A program made the position numbers and the translations under genes. Shown here in pieces: positions 1 through 8,185 of a DNA stretch of 64,000 bases; within the stretch, counting starts at the first letter, position 1; the number at the start of each line of letters is the position of its first letter. The notes under the pieces are model-generated. The model saw only the letters and a list, made by a program, of their open reading frames with translations. It ran no database searches and was not told where the DNA came from. The stretch comes from Pseudoroseomonas ludipueritiae (GTDB lineage Bacteria; Pseudomonadota; Alphaproteobacteria; Acetobacterales; Acetobacteraceae). The stretch spans positions 19,879-83,878 of the forward strand of contig NZ_JACTUZ010000009.1 in assembly GCF_014490445.1 (NCBI RefSeq), given 5' to 3'.

Positions 1-2
1 TC

Positions 3-3000
3 TGCGACAGCAACAGCCTGGCCGGGGTGGTCCGCGGGCATGTCGCCGCCAAGGAGATTGGGCTGCCGTTCGTGGTTGGCGCGCGCCTGCAGCTGCTGGA
101 CGGCGCCGAGTACCTGGTCTGGCCGACCTCGCGGGCCGCCTACGGCCGCCTGACGCGCCTGCTGTCCGAGGCGCGGATGTCGGCGCCCAAGGGAGAGTGC
201 CCTATCACCCGCAAGGATTTACTCGCCGCCACGGAGGGCTGGGCGATGGCCGCCGTCCCGCCGGTGGCGCCCGACGCCGCGTTCGCGCGGCGGCTGGCCC
301 ACGATGCGGCCGTGCTGCGCGATCGGCTGGCGCTGCCGCTGTTCCTGGCGGCACCGTCCGTCCTCCGCGACGACAGCAAAAGGATGGGCCCCCTGGCGGA
401 GATGGCGCGGGCGGCGGGCGCCGGTCTGCTGGCGACAACCGACCCGCGCTACCACCATCCCGACCGGCGCCGCCTGGCGGACGTGATGTCCTGCATCCGG
501 CGCACCGTCACCATCGACAACCTCGGCCTCCATGCCCAGCCGAACGGCGAGCGATGCCTGAAGCCGCTGGCCGAGATGCGGCGCCTCTATGCCCGGCATC
601 CCGAGGCGCTGGAGAACACGGTTCGCGTGCTGGAGGCGGCGCAAGGATTCAGCCTAGACCAGCTGCGCTACGAGTACCCGGACGAGATCATGGAGCCGGG
701 CAAGACGCCGCAGCAGACGCTGGAGGCGCGGGTGCTCGAGGCGGCGGCGGAGCGCTGGCCGGACGGCGTGCCCGAGGACGTCCAGGGGCGCCTGCGCCAC
801 GAGTTGCGGCTGATCGCCCAGCTCGGCTACGCGCCCTACTTCCTCACCGTGCACGAGATCATCCGCTTCGCTCGCGAGCAGGGCATCCTCTGCCAGGGCC
901 GCGGCAGCGCCGCCAACTCCGCCGTCTGCTTTGTGCTCGGCGTCACCGCCGTCGATCCGGCCAAGCACGACCTGCTGTTCGAGCGGTTCGTCTCCGCCAG
1001 CCGCGACGAGCCGCCGGACATCGACATCGACTTCGAGCACGAGCGGCGCGAGGAGGTCGTCCAGCACATCTACGACCGCTACGGCCGCGACCGGGCGGCG
1101 ATCTGCGGCACCGTCATCCGCTACCGCGGCCGCAGCGCCGTGCGCGAGGTCGGCAAGACCATGGGCCTGTCCGAGGACGTCGCCGGCCGCCTGAGCAAGC
1201 TGGGCTGGGGCCGCGGCGCCCTCTCGCTGCGGGAGGTCGCCCAACTCGAGGGCTTCCAGCCCGACGAGGATCCGCGGCTCTCGATGACGCTCGACCTTGC
1301 CGAGGAGTTGCAGGACACGCCGCGCCACATCGCGACCCATGTCGGCGGCTTCGTCATCACGCGAGGGCCACTGGTCGAGCTGGCGGTGGTCACCAGCGCC
1401 GCGATGGAAGACCGTACCACCCTGGAATGGGACAAGGACGACATCGACGCCCTCGGCGTCCTCAAGGTGGACGTTTTGGGCCTCGGGATGCTGTCCTGCC
1501 TGCGCCGCGGCCTGGAACTCCTCGAGGAGCACAAGAAGCTCTCCTTGAACCTGGCTAGCCTGCCGCCCGAGTGCGGCGCCACCTACGCCATGCTCCGGCG
1601 CGGCGACAGCGTCGGCGTCTTCCAGGTGGAGAGCCGGGCGCAGATGAACATGCTGCCGCGGCTGCGGCCGGAGAAGTTCTACGACCTCGTCATCCAGGTG
1701 GCGATCGTGCGGCCCGGCCCCATCCAGGGCGACATGGTGCACCCGTACCTGCGGCGGAAGGCGGGCAAGGAGCCAGTGGAGTTCCCGTCGCCCGGCCAGG
1801 ACCACGGCCCAAAGGACGAGCTGGAACGCGTGCTCGGCAAGACGCTGGGCGTGCCGCTGTTCCAGGAGCAGGCGATGCGGATCGCCATCGTCGCCGCGAA
1901 GTTCACCCCGGACGAGGCCGACCAGCTGCGACGGGCCATGCAGACCTTCAAGCACACCCAGGGCGTGACGGCTTACCGCGACCGGCTGGTGGAGGGCATG
2001 GTCCGGCGCGGCTACCAGCGCGACTTCGCCGAGCGGGTCTTCTCGCAGATCGAGGGCTTCGGCTCCTATGGCTTCCCGGAGAGCCACGCCGCCTCCTTCG
2101 CGCACCTCGTCTACGCCTCGAGCTGGGTGAAGTGCCACCACCCCGGCGTCTTCGCCCGCGCCCTGCTGAACTCGCAGCCGATGGGGTTCTACGCGCCCGC
2201 GCAGATCATCGACGACGCCCGGCGCCACGGCGTCGTCATCCTGGAGATCGACGTCAACGCCAGCCGCTGGGACCACAATCTCACGCCGGACCGGCACAGC
2301 ACGGACGGGCTGGCGCTGCGGCTCGGCATGCGGCTGGTGGGCGGGCTGGCGGCCAAAGACGGCCGGGCTATCGAGGAGGCGCGGTTCCTCGGCAACGGCG
2401 TGCCCTACGCCTCCATTGCCGAGGTCGCCCTTCGCGCCGGTGTCGGGTGCCCGACCATCGAGGCGCTGGCAGCCGCCAATGCCTTCCGCAGCCTGAACCG
2501 CGACCGGGGCGCGGCGGCCTGGGAGGCGGCGGCGGTGGAGAGCAGGCAGATGGCGCTGTTCTCCGGCATGGACCACGTGCCCCTACAGGTCGAACCGGAG
2601 CCGGACCTGCCACCCGAGCGCGAGGGCGAAGGGGTGGTCAACGACTACGCGGCGGCCGGTCTGACGCTCGGACGCCATCCGCTGGCGCTGCTGCGCCCTG
2701 TGCTCTCCGAGATGGGCTGCGTCGACACTCAGGATCTCGCCACCCTCCGGCAAGGCAAGCGCGTCCGGCATGTCGGCCTGACCATCACGCGCCAGCGGCC
2801 CGGCGAAGGCAACGTGGTGTTCGTCACCTGCGAGGACGAGCACGGCACGGCGAACCTGGTCATCTACGACCGCATCGCGGAGCGCGACCGGGCGGCGCTC
2901 CTGGGCGGGCGCCTGCTGCTGGCCGAAGGTCGCGTCGAGCGGACGGAGGAGAGCACCGAGGTACCCATCATCCACCTCATCGTCGACCGGCTGGAGGACC

Positions 3001-3146
3001 GCTCCGAGCTGCTGGATAGCCTCGGCCACATCGGTGGCGCACCGGCCGGATGGGATCGCACCCTCGGGCACGCCGACGAGGTGCGGCGGCCGGAGCCCGG
3101 GTCACGGCGGCCGCGGATCGTGCAGAAGACCAGGGACTTCAAGTAG
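3..3146 (+). CDS. dnaE2: Error-prone DNA polymerase DnaE2 (ImuC), 5' end outside window
   Basis: This is the alpha-subunit-like C-family polymerase that performs mutagenic translesion synthesis with ImuA and ImuB. The reading frame is open from the window edge, so the N-terminus of the PHP domain is missing. Counting residues from the first in-window GTG at 27, the palm motif GRGSAANS lies near residue 291 and the metal-binding PDIDIDF at 330-336. A QEQAM motif follows near 612. The finger region with GFPESHAASFAHLVYASSW comes next, and an OB-fold (VVFVTCEDEHGTANLVIY) occupies about residues 925-1000. The length and motif order match DnaE2 rather than replicative DnaE1, which carries a longer C-terminus. 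In related bacteria imuA-imuB lie immediately upstream, here outside the window. Regulation by LexA cannot be seen because the promoter is absent. Confidence 0.95.
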   Translation, partial: CDSNSLAGVVRGHVAAKEIGLPFVVGARLQLLDGAEYLVWPTSRAAYGRLTRLLSEARMSAPKGECPITRKDLLAATEGWAMAAVPPVAPDAAFARRLAHDAAVLRDRLALPLFLAAPSVLRDDSKRMGPLAEMARAAGAGLLATTDPRYHHPDRRRLADVMSCIRRTVTIDNLGLHAQPNGERCLKPLAEMRRLYARHPEALENTVRVLEAAQGFSLDQLRYEYPDEIMEPGKTPQQTLEARVLEAAAERWPDGVPEDVQGRLRHELRLIAQLGYAPYFLTVHEIIRFAREQGILCQGRGSAANSAVCFVLGVTAVDPAKHDLLFERFVSASRDEPPDIDIDFEHERREEVVQHIYDRYGRDRAAICGTVIRYRGRSAVREVGKTMGLSEDVAGRLSKLGWGRGALSLREVAQLEGFQPDEDPRLSMTLDLAEELQDTPRHIATHVGGFVITRGPLVELAVVTSAAMEDRTTLEWDKDDIDALGVLKVDVLGLGMLSCLRRGLELLEEHKKLSLNLASLPPECGATYAMLRRGDSVGVFQVESRAQMNMLPRLRPEKFYDLVIQVAIVRPGPIQGDMVHPYLRRKAGKEPVEFPSPGQDHGPKDELERVLGKTLGVPLFQEQAMRIAIVAAKFTPDEADQLRRAMQTFKHTQGVTAYRDRLVEGMVRRGYQRDFAERVFSQIEGFGSYGFPESHAASFAHLVYASSWVKCHHPGVFARALLNSQPMGFYAPAQIIDDARRHGVVILEIDVNASRWDHNLTPDRHSTDGLALRLGMRLVGGLAAKDGRAIEEARFLGNGVPYASIAEVALRAGVGCPTIEALAAANAFRSLNRDRGAAAWEAAAVESRQMALFSGMDHVPLQVEPEPDLPPEREGEGVVNDYAAAGLTLGRHPLALLRPVLSEMGCVDTQDLATLRQGKRVRHVGLTITRQRPGEGNVVFVTCEDEHGTANLVIYDRIAERDRAALLGGRLLLAEGRVERTEESTEVPIIHLIVDRLEDRSELLDSLGHIGGAPAGWDRTLGHADEVRRPEPGSRRPRIVQKTRDFK

Positions 3147-3225
3147 GCCACCAGACCTGGTCCGCTTACGCCTCGAGCGCAGGTTGTTCCGGTAGCACCG
3201 CCGTGGACTGCCACCACGACGGAGG

Positions 3226-3273
3226 ACACCAGGGTGGCCAAAGCGTGACCCTGGTGTTCTGCCATGAGATGGC
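3226..3273. terminator. Tandem stem-loops downstream of dnaE2
   Basis: ACACCAGGGT (3226-3235) pairs perfectly with ACCCTGGTGT (3248-3257) around a 12-nt loop. A second small hairpin, GCCAT-gag-ATGGC, follows at 3261-3273. The pair lies 80 nt after the dnaE2 stop and before the amidase gene, so it probably ends the dnaE2 transcript. There is no clear U-tract, so a Rho-dependent or processing role is also possible. Confidence 0.4.
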
Positions 3274-3347
3274 AAAGCCATACGGCGAGCTTGGCTGTTT
3301 GTCGTGGCCGCCGCCTTGAGAATACCCTGTCTGGCGTCGCAACACGG

Positions 3348-4553
3348 ATGACAGCCATGCCTCTGAATACCGACCGCTTCCTGGCAGACCTCGATACGGT
3401 TCGGCGCATCGGCGCCTACAAGACGGGTGTGCACCGGCCGACGTTCAGCGCGGACGACATCGAGAGCCGCCGGTGGCTGGCCGGGCGGATGGAGGAGGCC
3501 GGGCTCGACGTCACGATCGACGGCATCGGCAATGTCTTTGGTCGGCATCGCGGCCCGGGCCCGCACCTGCTGTCCGGCAGCCATATCGAAACACAGAACT
3601 ATGCGGGCTGGCTTGATGGCGTGCTGGGCGTGATCGGCGCGCTGGAACTGGCGCGGGCCGGACTGCCCGTCGACGTCTGCGCCTATTGTGACGAGGAAGC
3701 GCATTGGGGCGACTTCATCGGCAGCCGCTCTTTGATCGGCGAGTTTTCCGAAGCTGACTTGGACGCAGCCCGCAACCGGTATACGGGCGAGCCGCTACGC
3801 CCTGCCCTGGAGGCGGTGGGGTTGGCGGGACGCAAGCGCATCACCATCGACCCCGCCCGCTACAAGGGGGCGCTTGAGATGCATATCGAGCAGGGGACGC
3901 AACTGGAGAATGCCGGTCTCAGGATCGGCGTGGTCACCGGCATCGTGGCGATCCGGCAGTTCCGCATCACCATCACTGGCCAGCAGGACCATACCGGCGG
4001 CACCACCATGCGGGAGCGGCGCGATGCCGGGCTGACCGCGGTGCGGCTGCTGGGAATGCTCGACCATGAATTCCCGCGCGTCTGCGCCGAGCGCAGTGTC
4101 TGGACCACCGGCCGCATCGCGCTGGAGCCGAATGCGCCCATGATCATCCCCGGGCGGGCAGAGATCGTCTTCTCCTTTCGCGACCTGTCAGTGGACGTCA
4201 TGGACCGGATGGAAGACTGCCTTCGTCGGGTCGTGGCGGAAAGCAACCGGCGCGAGCGCTGCCCGGCCGTGCTGGAGGAGATCGGGCGTTCCGAGGCGGC
4301 GATCTGTGATCCTGGCATCGTGAAGGCCTTCAGCGCTGCGGCGGAGAGCCTCTGCCCAGGGGCTTGGCAGGCTATGCCGAGCGGCGCCATTCACGACAGC
4401 CAGATCCTGGCGCGGAAGCTGCCTGTCGGCATGCTCTTCGTGCCCTCCATCGGTGGAATCAGCCACCACTGGTCGGAGGATACCAAGCGCGAGGATCTCA
4501 TCATGGGAATGAAGGTGCTGGAGGAAGGGGCGCGGCGCTTCCTGGCCAGCTGA
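3348..4553 (+). CDS. M20-family Zn-dependent hydrolase (N-carbamoyl-amino-acid hydrolase/allantoate amidohydrolase type)
   Basis: A 401-residue cytosolic metallo-amidase of the hydantoinase/carbamoylase branch of peptidase family M20. The di-metal site is visible as GSHIETQ (His near residue 79), LDGVLG (Asp near 90) and CDEEAHWGDF (Glu pair). The dimerisation domain carries EMHIEQGTQLE and DHTGGTTMRERRDA, and the C-terminus has GAIHDSQ and GISHHWSED. The first motif reads HIE where relatives usually have HID. Such enzymes hydrolyse N-carbamoyl amino acids, allantoate or ureidoglycolate; the substrate cannot be chosen from sequence. The ATG at 3348 is used, and the ATG at 3357 is equally possible because neither has a strong ribosome site. 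It stands alone downstream of dnaE2. Confidence 0.85.
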   Translation: MTAMPLNTDRFLADLDTVRRIGAYKTGVHRPTFSADDIESRRWLAGRMEEAGLDVTIDGIGNVFGRHRGPGPHLLSGSHIETQNYAGWLDGVLGVIGALELARAGLPVDVCAYCDEEAHWGDFIGSRSLIGEFSEADLDAARNRYTGEPLRPALEAVGLAGRKRITIDPARYKGALEMHIEQGTQLENAGLRIGVVTGIVAIRQFRITITGQQDHTGGTTMRERRDAGLTAVRLLGMLDHEFPRVCAERSVWTTGRIALEPNAPMIIPGRAEIVFSFRDLSVDVMDRMEDCLRRVVAESNRRERCPAVLEEIGRSEAAICDPGIVKAFSAAAESLCPGAWQAMPSGAIHDSQILARKLPVGMLFVPSIGGISHHWSEDTKREDLIMGMKVLEEGARRFLAS

Positions 4554-4797
4554 AATGGAACTGGAGGAGGCATGAACCGGCTTTCTCCACTCTTCCAGTC
4601 AGTGTTTTGGTCAAGGTTCAGCTCCGTAGTGGAAGATGGCCCTTTCGGATGGTTCCACCTGACAGCGCCTTTCAGAACCTACGTATGCCCGCCAGGCTGA
4701 CCCCGGCCGCAACGCCGTCAGTCCCGGCAATCTGACAGCTATGGGAGCGGACCATGGACGGCTCGCTGCCCGGCCAATGAGGGCCTACAAGTCACCC

Positions 4798-5262
4798 ATG
4801 TCGACAGGGGTGGTCGTGCGGATCGGGATCGTCAAAGTGCCCGGAAGGGCCAGACCAAGGTCGCAGCCATCAGTGGCCTGCGGGCAAGGCCGTTCTTCCT
4901 TACTGCCTCGGGTCTGGGTCTCCGCTGCCCGCTGGGTTCTCCTCGCCGGTGTCCTGGCTGTGCCCTTCCCCGCTGCTGCCGCACCGACCAGCTGTCCGGA
5001 GCATTTCGCGTCCGGTAAGGCGCCCGACATCGTCCGCCCGGCTCTTGCTGCGCAGGTCATCACCATCGAGAACCGGCTGGACCGGGTGTCGCTGTACGGC
5101 TCGCCCGACCTCACGCGCGACCGGCAGGGTCTGGAGGACGCCCGGCGCCTTCGGGCGCTGCTAGAGGCAGTCGTACAGGTGCTCGAGGGCGAAGGGGACC
5201 GGCTGCCGGACAAGGACCAGGGCAAGCCGAACGTGCCTCAGGTCAGTAACCCATTCGGCTGA
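4798..5262 (+). CDS. Hypothetical exported protein
   Basis: A possible small secreted protein of about 154 residues. No family is recognised. A hydrophobic stretch (WVLLAGVLAVPFPAAAA) followed by a cysteine-containing segment looks like a signal peptide with an AxA-type cleavage site. It lies about 35 residues inside the ORF, so the true start may be further downstream. The mature part is short, charged, and ends in a Pro/Asn-rich tail. Codon use is compatible with a real gene, but neither neighbour is co-directional. An ATG at 4741 would extend the protein by 19 residues. Confidence 0.45.
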   Translation: MSTGVVVRIGIVKVPGRARPRSQPSVACGQGRSSLLPRVWVSAARWVLLAGVLAVPFPAAAAPTSCPEHFASGKAPDIVRPALAAQVITIENRLDRVSLYGSPDLTRDRQGLEDARRLRALLEAVVQVLEGEGDRLPDKDQGKPNVPQVSNPFG

Positions 5263-5441
5263 CACTTACATCGGGAGCCCCTGTCGCAGCCGCTTCGCGC
5301 CCACAGCTGCCATCCAAGCGGCTCCCCTGCCTGCCCAGGAACGGACATAAACCACTGGGTACGCCTCATGCCCCAACGAGCACCTCTGGTCAGTCCCCCT
5401 TCCAACGGCGGAGTTTCGGATTACACCGTGTCGTCACCGCG

Positions 5442-6368
5442 TTACGTTGGACCGTAGCGCCACGCCCCCGCCGCCCCCAATGCCACTTCAAAGGCCTCGC
5501 GGCCACACCCGCTAAGCCAGCAACGAAAGGACATCAACCTAGGGTTCATCCTGCGGAGTTCCTCGAAGTTCGCATAGCCCGTCAATCGCCCCTCATCGAC
5601 AAGATCCGTCAGCTTCGCCAGAAAAGGATTGGCCGCCAGCACTTCGCTGGAGAAGCGAGAGTAGCTGATCGGCTTTCCTGCCGCCTGGGTGAGCAACTCC
5701 TCTAAATCCTGGACTGTCACCACGTCGCTTGCGATTTCGATGATCGAGCCCTCAAACCGCAAAGGGTCGGCGAAGAGCGCGGCGACGATCCTGCCGATAT
5801 CTTCCACCGCCACGAGCTGCATCGGCTGGTCCGGTCTCATGAAGAAGTTGAAGCAGCCTTTGTCCAGGCCAAAGCCCGGCATCATCAGCATCTCCATGAA
5901 CGCCGCAGGCCGGATGATGGATGTGGCGATGGGCAGGGTCCGCACATGCGCCTCGATGCAGGCCTTGCTGTCGAAGTGCCCCATCCCTGTCGGCTCGTCA
6001 CCAACGGCGTTGCTGGAACTGTACACAAGATGACGGACTCCGCTCTCCACGGCGATGTCGGCGATGGTGGTGCCGAAGCGCACTTCGTCCTCATCGCTCA
6101 CGCCGTAGAGGGCGCCCTGGCCTGAACTCGGTTGCACGCTGAAAACGCCATGGACACCCCTCATGGCCGATCGGATCGAGCAGACATCCGCAAGATTCCC
6201 CTGCATTAGTTCGGCACCGACCTCACGAAGAGCGGTGGACTTTAATGCGTGGACGCTCCGCACAAAGGCACGAACCGGCCAGCCTTCCTTGAGGAGCGCG
6301 GAAGCGACCGATCCGCCCTGCTGACCGGTGGCCCCGAACACCAGGATCGGCTGCTTGTGGTTTGGCAT
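5442..6368 (-). CDS. NmrA-like NAD(P)-binding protein
   Basis: A 308-residue atypical short-chain dehydrogenase of the NmrA/HSCARG group. The N-terminal Rossmann motif VFGATGQQGGSVASALL begins near residue 9. A further typical segment is HLVYSSSNA around residue 120, and the active-site YxxxK of classical SDRs is absent, as is usual for NmrA-like redox sensors. The start ATG at 6368 follows a clear GGAGG. It is divergent from an HxlR regulator with a 90-bp shared promoter region, a layout commonly seen for quinone/electrophile-responsive pairs. A decayed copy of its start lies at 9597. Confidence 0.85.
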   Translation of the reverse strand: MPNHKQPILVFGATGQQGGSVASALLKEGWPVRAFVRSVHALKSTALREVGAELMQGNLADVCSIRSAMRGVHGVFSVQPSSGQGALYGVSDEDEVRFGTTIADIAVESGVRHLVYSSSNAVGDEPTGMGHFDSKACIEAHVRTLPIATSIIRPAAFMEMLMMPGFGLDKGCFNFFMRPDQPMQLVAVEDIGRIVAALFADPLRFEGSIIEIASDVVTVQDLEELLTQAAGKPISYSRFSSEVLAANPFLAKLTDLVDEGRLTGYANFEELRRMNPRLMSFRCWLSGCGREAFEVALGAAGAWRYGPT

Positions 6369-6458
6369 GGAGAACCTCCGTCGTTAAACAAAGGTTCCTC
6401 ATATATACCCATGGAGAGCTGCCGGAAGACGGCACATTTTTCTCCCCCAGGCACAAGG
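6369..6458. promoter_or_regulatory. Divergent promoter region of NmrA-like/HxlR pair
   Basis: This 90-bp AT-richer spacer separates the two divergent genes and contains TATATA (around 6401-6407), which could be a -10 element. Its blocks ATGTGCCGTCTTCC and TGTGCCTGGGG (read in the NmrA sense) are preserved exactly in the inverted copy at 9505-9540, whereas the flanking coding remnants have diverged. That pattern is what would be expected if these blocks are the HxlR operator or promoter, but no binding site is proven. Confidence 0.5.
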
Positions 6459-7061
6459 ATGATACGTTTGGCCAAACAGATCCACGGGCGGCCCTATGAG
6501 GAGACCGCGCAAGGCCCCTTGTTCCGGCCATGCGCGCCCAACAGCGTCCTCGCCCGCCTTGGTGACAAGTGGACCATCCTCGTCATGTCACACCTGGCCC
6601 TGGCGCCAGGCCACCGGCTGCGGTTCTCGAGCCTGAAGAACGGCATTGAGGGCATCACCCAACGGATGCTCACGCTCACACTCCGGAACCTGGAGCGCGA
6701 CGGGCTCCTCCTGCGCCACTACTTCCCGGAGGTGCCACCGCGGGTCGAGTACCAATTGACAGAGATGGGCGCCAGCATGCTACCCGCGCTGGAAGGTTTC
6801 ACATCCTGGATCAGGGAGAACTGGCCGCGCATCGAACAATGCCGCCGTGCCTACGACGAAATCCAGGGACAGGCTCCCTACTCCTATCATCGGCAACCCA
6901 GGCCGACGGGCGGTAGAAGCAGGTACCGAGCCCTTATCAACCCTTGGCCTCCAGCAAGCCCGTTGCCAAGTGCCGGAAGGCTTCAACGGCCCGGGCAAGG
7001 ACGGCGCGAGGGTTATCGGAGGCGGCGATCCAGAGCGCGGCGTTCAGCGCTGCCCCGTTGA
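6459..7061 (+). CDS. HxlR-family transcriptional regulator
   Basis: A winged-helix regulator of the HxlR (DUF24) family. The family core is PLFRPCAPNSVLARLGDKWT, then the wing region GITQRMLTLTLRNLERDGL and YQLTEMGASMLPAL. The cysteine at about residue 25 corresponds to the redox-reactive Cys found in many HxlR members. The start ATG at 6459 is preferred because homology begins just after it; an in-frame ATG at 6411 would extend it by 16 residues. The natural family end is expected near 6870, but the frame stays open for about 60 more Arg/Pro-rich codons and runs 125 nt into the 3' end of the convergent tetR gene. It probably regulates the divergent NmrA-like gene. Confidence 0.85.
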   Translation: MIRLAKQIHGRPYEETAQGPLFRPCAPNSVLARLGDKWTILVMSHLALAPGHRLRFSSLKNGIEGITQRMLTLTLRNLERDGLLLRHYFPEVPPRVEYQLTEMGASMLPALEGFTSWIRENWPRIEQCRRAYDEIQGQAPYSYHRQPRPTGGRSRYRALINPWPPASPLPSAGRLQRPGQGRREGYRRRRSRARRSALPR

Positions 7062-7533
7062 TCAACCGCGCGGCGGCCTCGGCATCCAGCGGCCGCACCG
7101 TTCCCGCGTCGATCAACGCCTGGACCGTCTCCGTCGTGGTGCGGAGGCAAGCGTTCTGGCCCGGCCATTGCGAGGGATCGCCTAGGACGGCTGGGCCATC
7201 CAGCAGCATGATCCGCTGAATTTCTGGCTCCAGCGCCAGCTCGATATAGGCCACCCCTTCCGCCAGGAAGCCGAGCCACGGAGTCTCAGCCTGGTCCCGC
7301 GCGGCCCTTGCCTTTGCCACCATTTCCGCGTCGAGCTGGTCGATAACGGCACGGAGCAGGCCCTTCTTGTCGCCGAAGTTGTGGTAGAGCGCCCCCCGTG
7401 TCAGCCCGGCCGCAGCGGTCAGGTCGTCCATCGACGCTGCCGCATAACCCTTCTCCGCAAAGGCCTGCCGCGCCGCCCGGATCAGCTTGGCCCGAGTCTC
7501 TTCCATCATGCGCGCGCGTTGTCCCACAGCCAC
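6937..7533 (-). CDS. TetR-family transcriptional regulator
   Basis: A 198-residue TetR/AcrR repressor. The HTH is visible as AFAEKGYAAASMDDLTAAAGLTRGALYHNFGDKKGLLRAV, and the C-terminal ligand domain is helical. A GTG at 7533 is chosen because GGAGGG lies 7 nt upstream of it. An ATG at 7557 has no ribosome site and would fall inside operator 1. The gene is divergent from a Rid-family gene at 7679, and three CATACG-N3-CGTATG palindromes lie between them, so it most likely represses both itself and that gene. Its 3' end overlaps the end of the convergent hxlR frame. Confidence 0.9.
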   Translation of the reverse strand: MAVGQRARMMEETRAKLIRAARQAFAEKGYAAASMDDLTAAAGLTRGALYHNFGDKKGLLRAVIDQLDAEMVAKARAARDQAETPWLGFLAEGVAYIELALEPEIQRIMLLDGPAVLGDPSQWPGQNACLRTTTETVQALIDAGTVRPLDAEAAARLINGAALNAALWIAASDNPRAVLARAVEAFRHLATGLLEAKG

Positions 7534-7554
7534 CGGCAGCCCCTCCAGCACCTG

Positions 7555-7621
7555 CATACGAACCGTATGTTAATTGACATACGCCTCGTATGTCGTCATG
7601 CATCGCCATACGAGGCGTATA
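7555..7621. promoter_or_regulatory. Three TetR-type operator palindromes
   Basis: CATACG-aac-CGTATG occupies 7555-7569. GACATACG-cct-CGTATGTC occupies 7576-7594, with 8-bp arms. CATACG-agg-CGTATa, with one mismatch, occupies 7607-7621. Centre-to-centre spacings are 23 and 29 bp. The array sits exactly between the divergent tetR and Rid-family genes, so it is the expected operator for that TetR protein. Confidence 0.85.
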
Positions 7622-7678
7622 TGAACGCGCTCTCGCATCCGGGAAAGGGTTCCCAAATGAGGATCACAGGAGGCCCAG

Positions 7679-8077
7679 ATGTCCAAGCGTGACGCCATCT
7701 TCCCACCCGGGCGGCGGGCACTTTACGAGAAGCACCGCTACTCCGCGGCCATCCGATCGGGCGACCTGCTCTTTGTCTCTGGCCAGGTCGGCAGCCGCGA
7801 GGACGGCTCGCCCGAGCCGGACTTTGCCAAGCAGGTGCAATTGGCCTTTGACCGGCTGAACGCCGTACTCGAGGTGGCTGGTTGCAGCTTCGACGACGTG
7901 GTCGACGTGACGACCTTCCACACCGATCCAGAGACACAGTTCGAGACCGTAATGGCCGTGCGCGACAAGGCGATCGGCGCACCCCCCTATCCCAACTGGA
8001 CCGCGGTGGGCGTGACCTGGCTTGCGGGCTTCGACTTCGAGATCAAAGTCATCGCGCGAGTGCCACAAACCGCCTGA
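7679..8077 (+). CDS. Rid-family (YjgF/YER057c/UK114) protein
   Basis: A 132-residue protein of the Rid superfamily, trimeric proteins that often act as enamine/imine deaminases. The fold signature is seen in LLFVSGQVGSREDGS and the C-terminal WTAVGVTWLAGFDFEIKVIA. The Arg that binds the substrate carboxylate in archetypal RidA is not present in the PPYPNWTAVGV segment. This is therefore one of the Rid subfamilies without proven RidA activity. AGGAGG lies 7 nt before the ATG. TetR operators immediately upstream imply inducible expression. Confidence 0.85.
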   Translation: MSKRDAIFPPGRRALYEKHRYSAAIRSGDLLFVSGQVGSREDGSPEPDFAKQVQLAFDRLNAVLEVAGCSFDDVVDVTTFHTDPETQFETVMAVRDKAIGAPPYPNWTAVGVTWLAGFDFEIKVIARVPQTA

Positions 8078-8185
8078 CCCGTCGCCGGGTATCGCTTGGT
8101 ATCCGAGCCCGATGCTCTGTCAGCCTCTGCTCAGGACCTGTCGGCCATCTGAGGACAGCCGCATGAAGGAACGGGACAACACGCC

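Noticed and set aside
654-2576. 640-residue open frame antisense to dnaE2
   Set aside because: High-GC third-position bias keeps antisense frames open; composition is His/Arg/Leu/Asp-rich shadow text without motifs, and the + strand has full DnaE2 homology.
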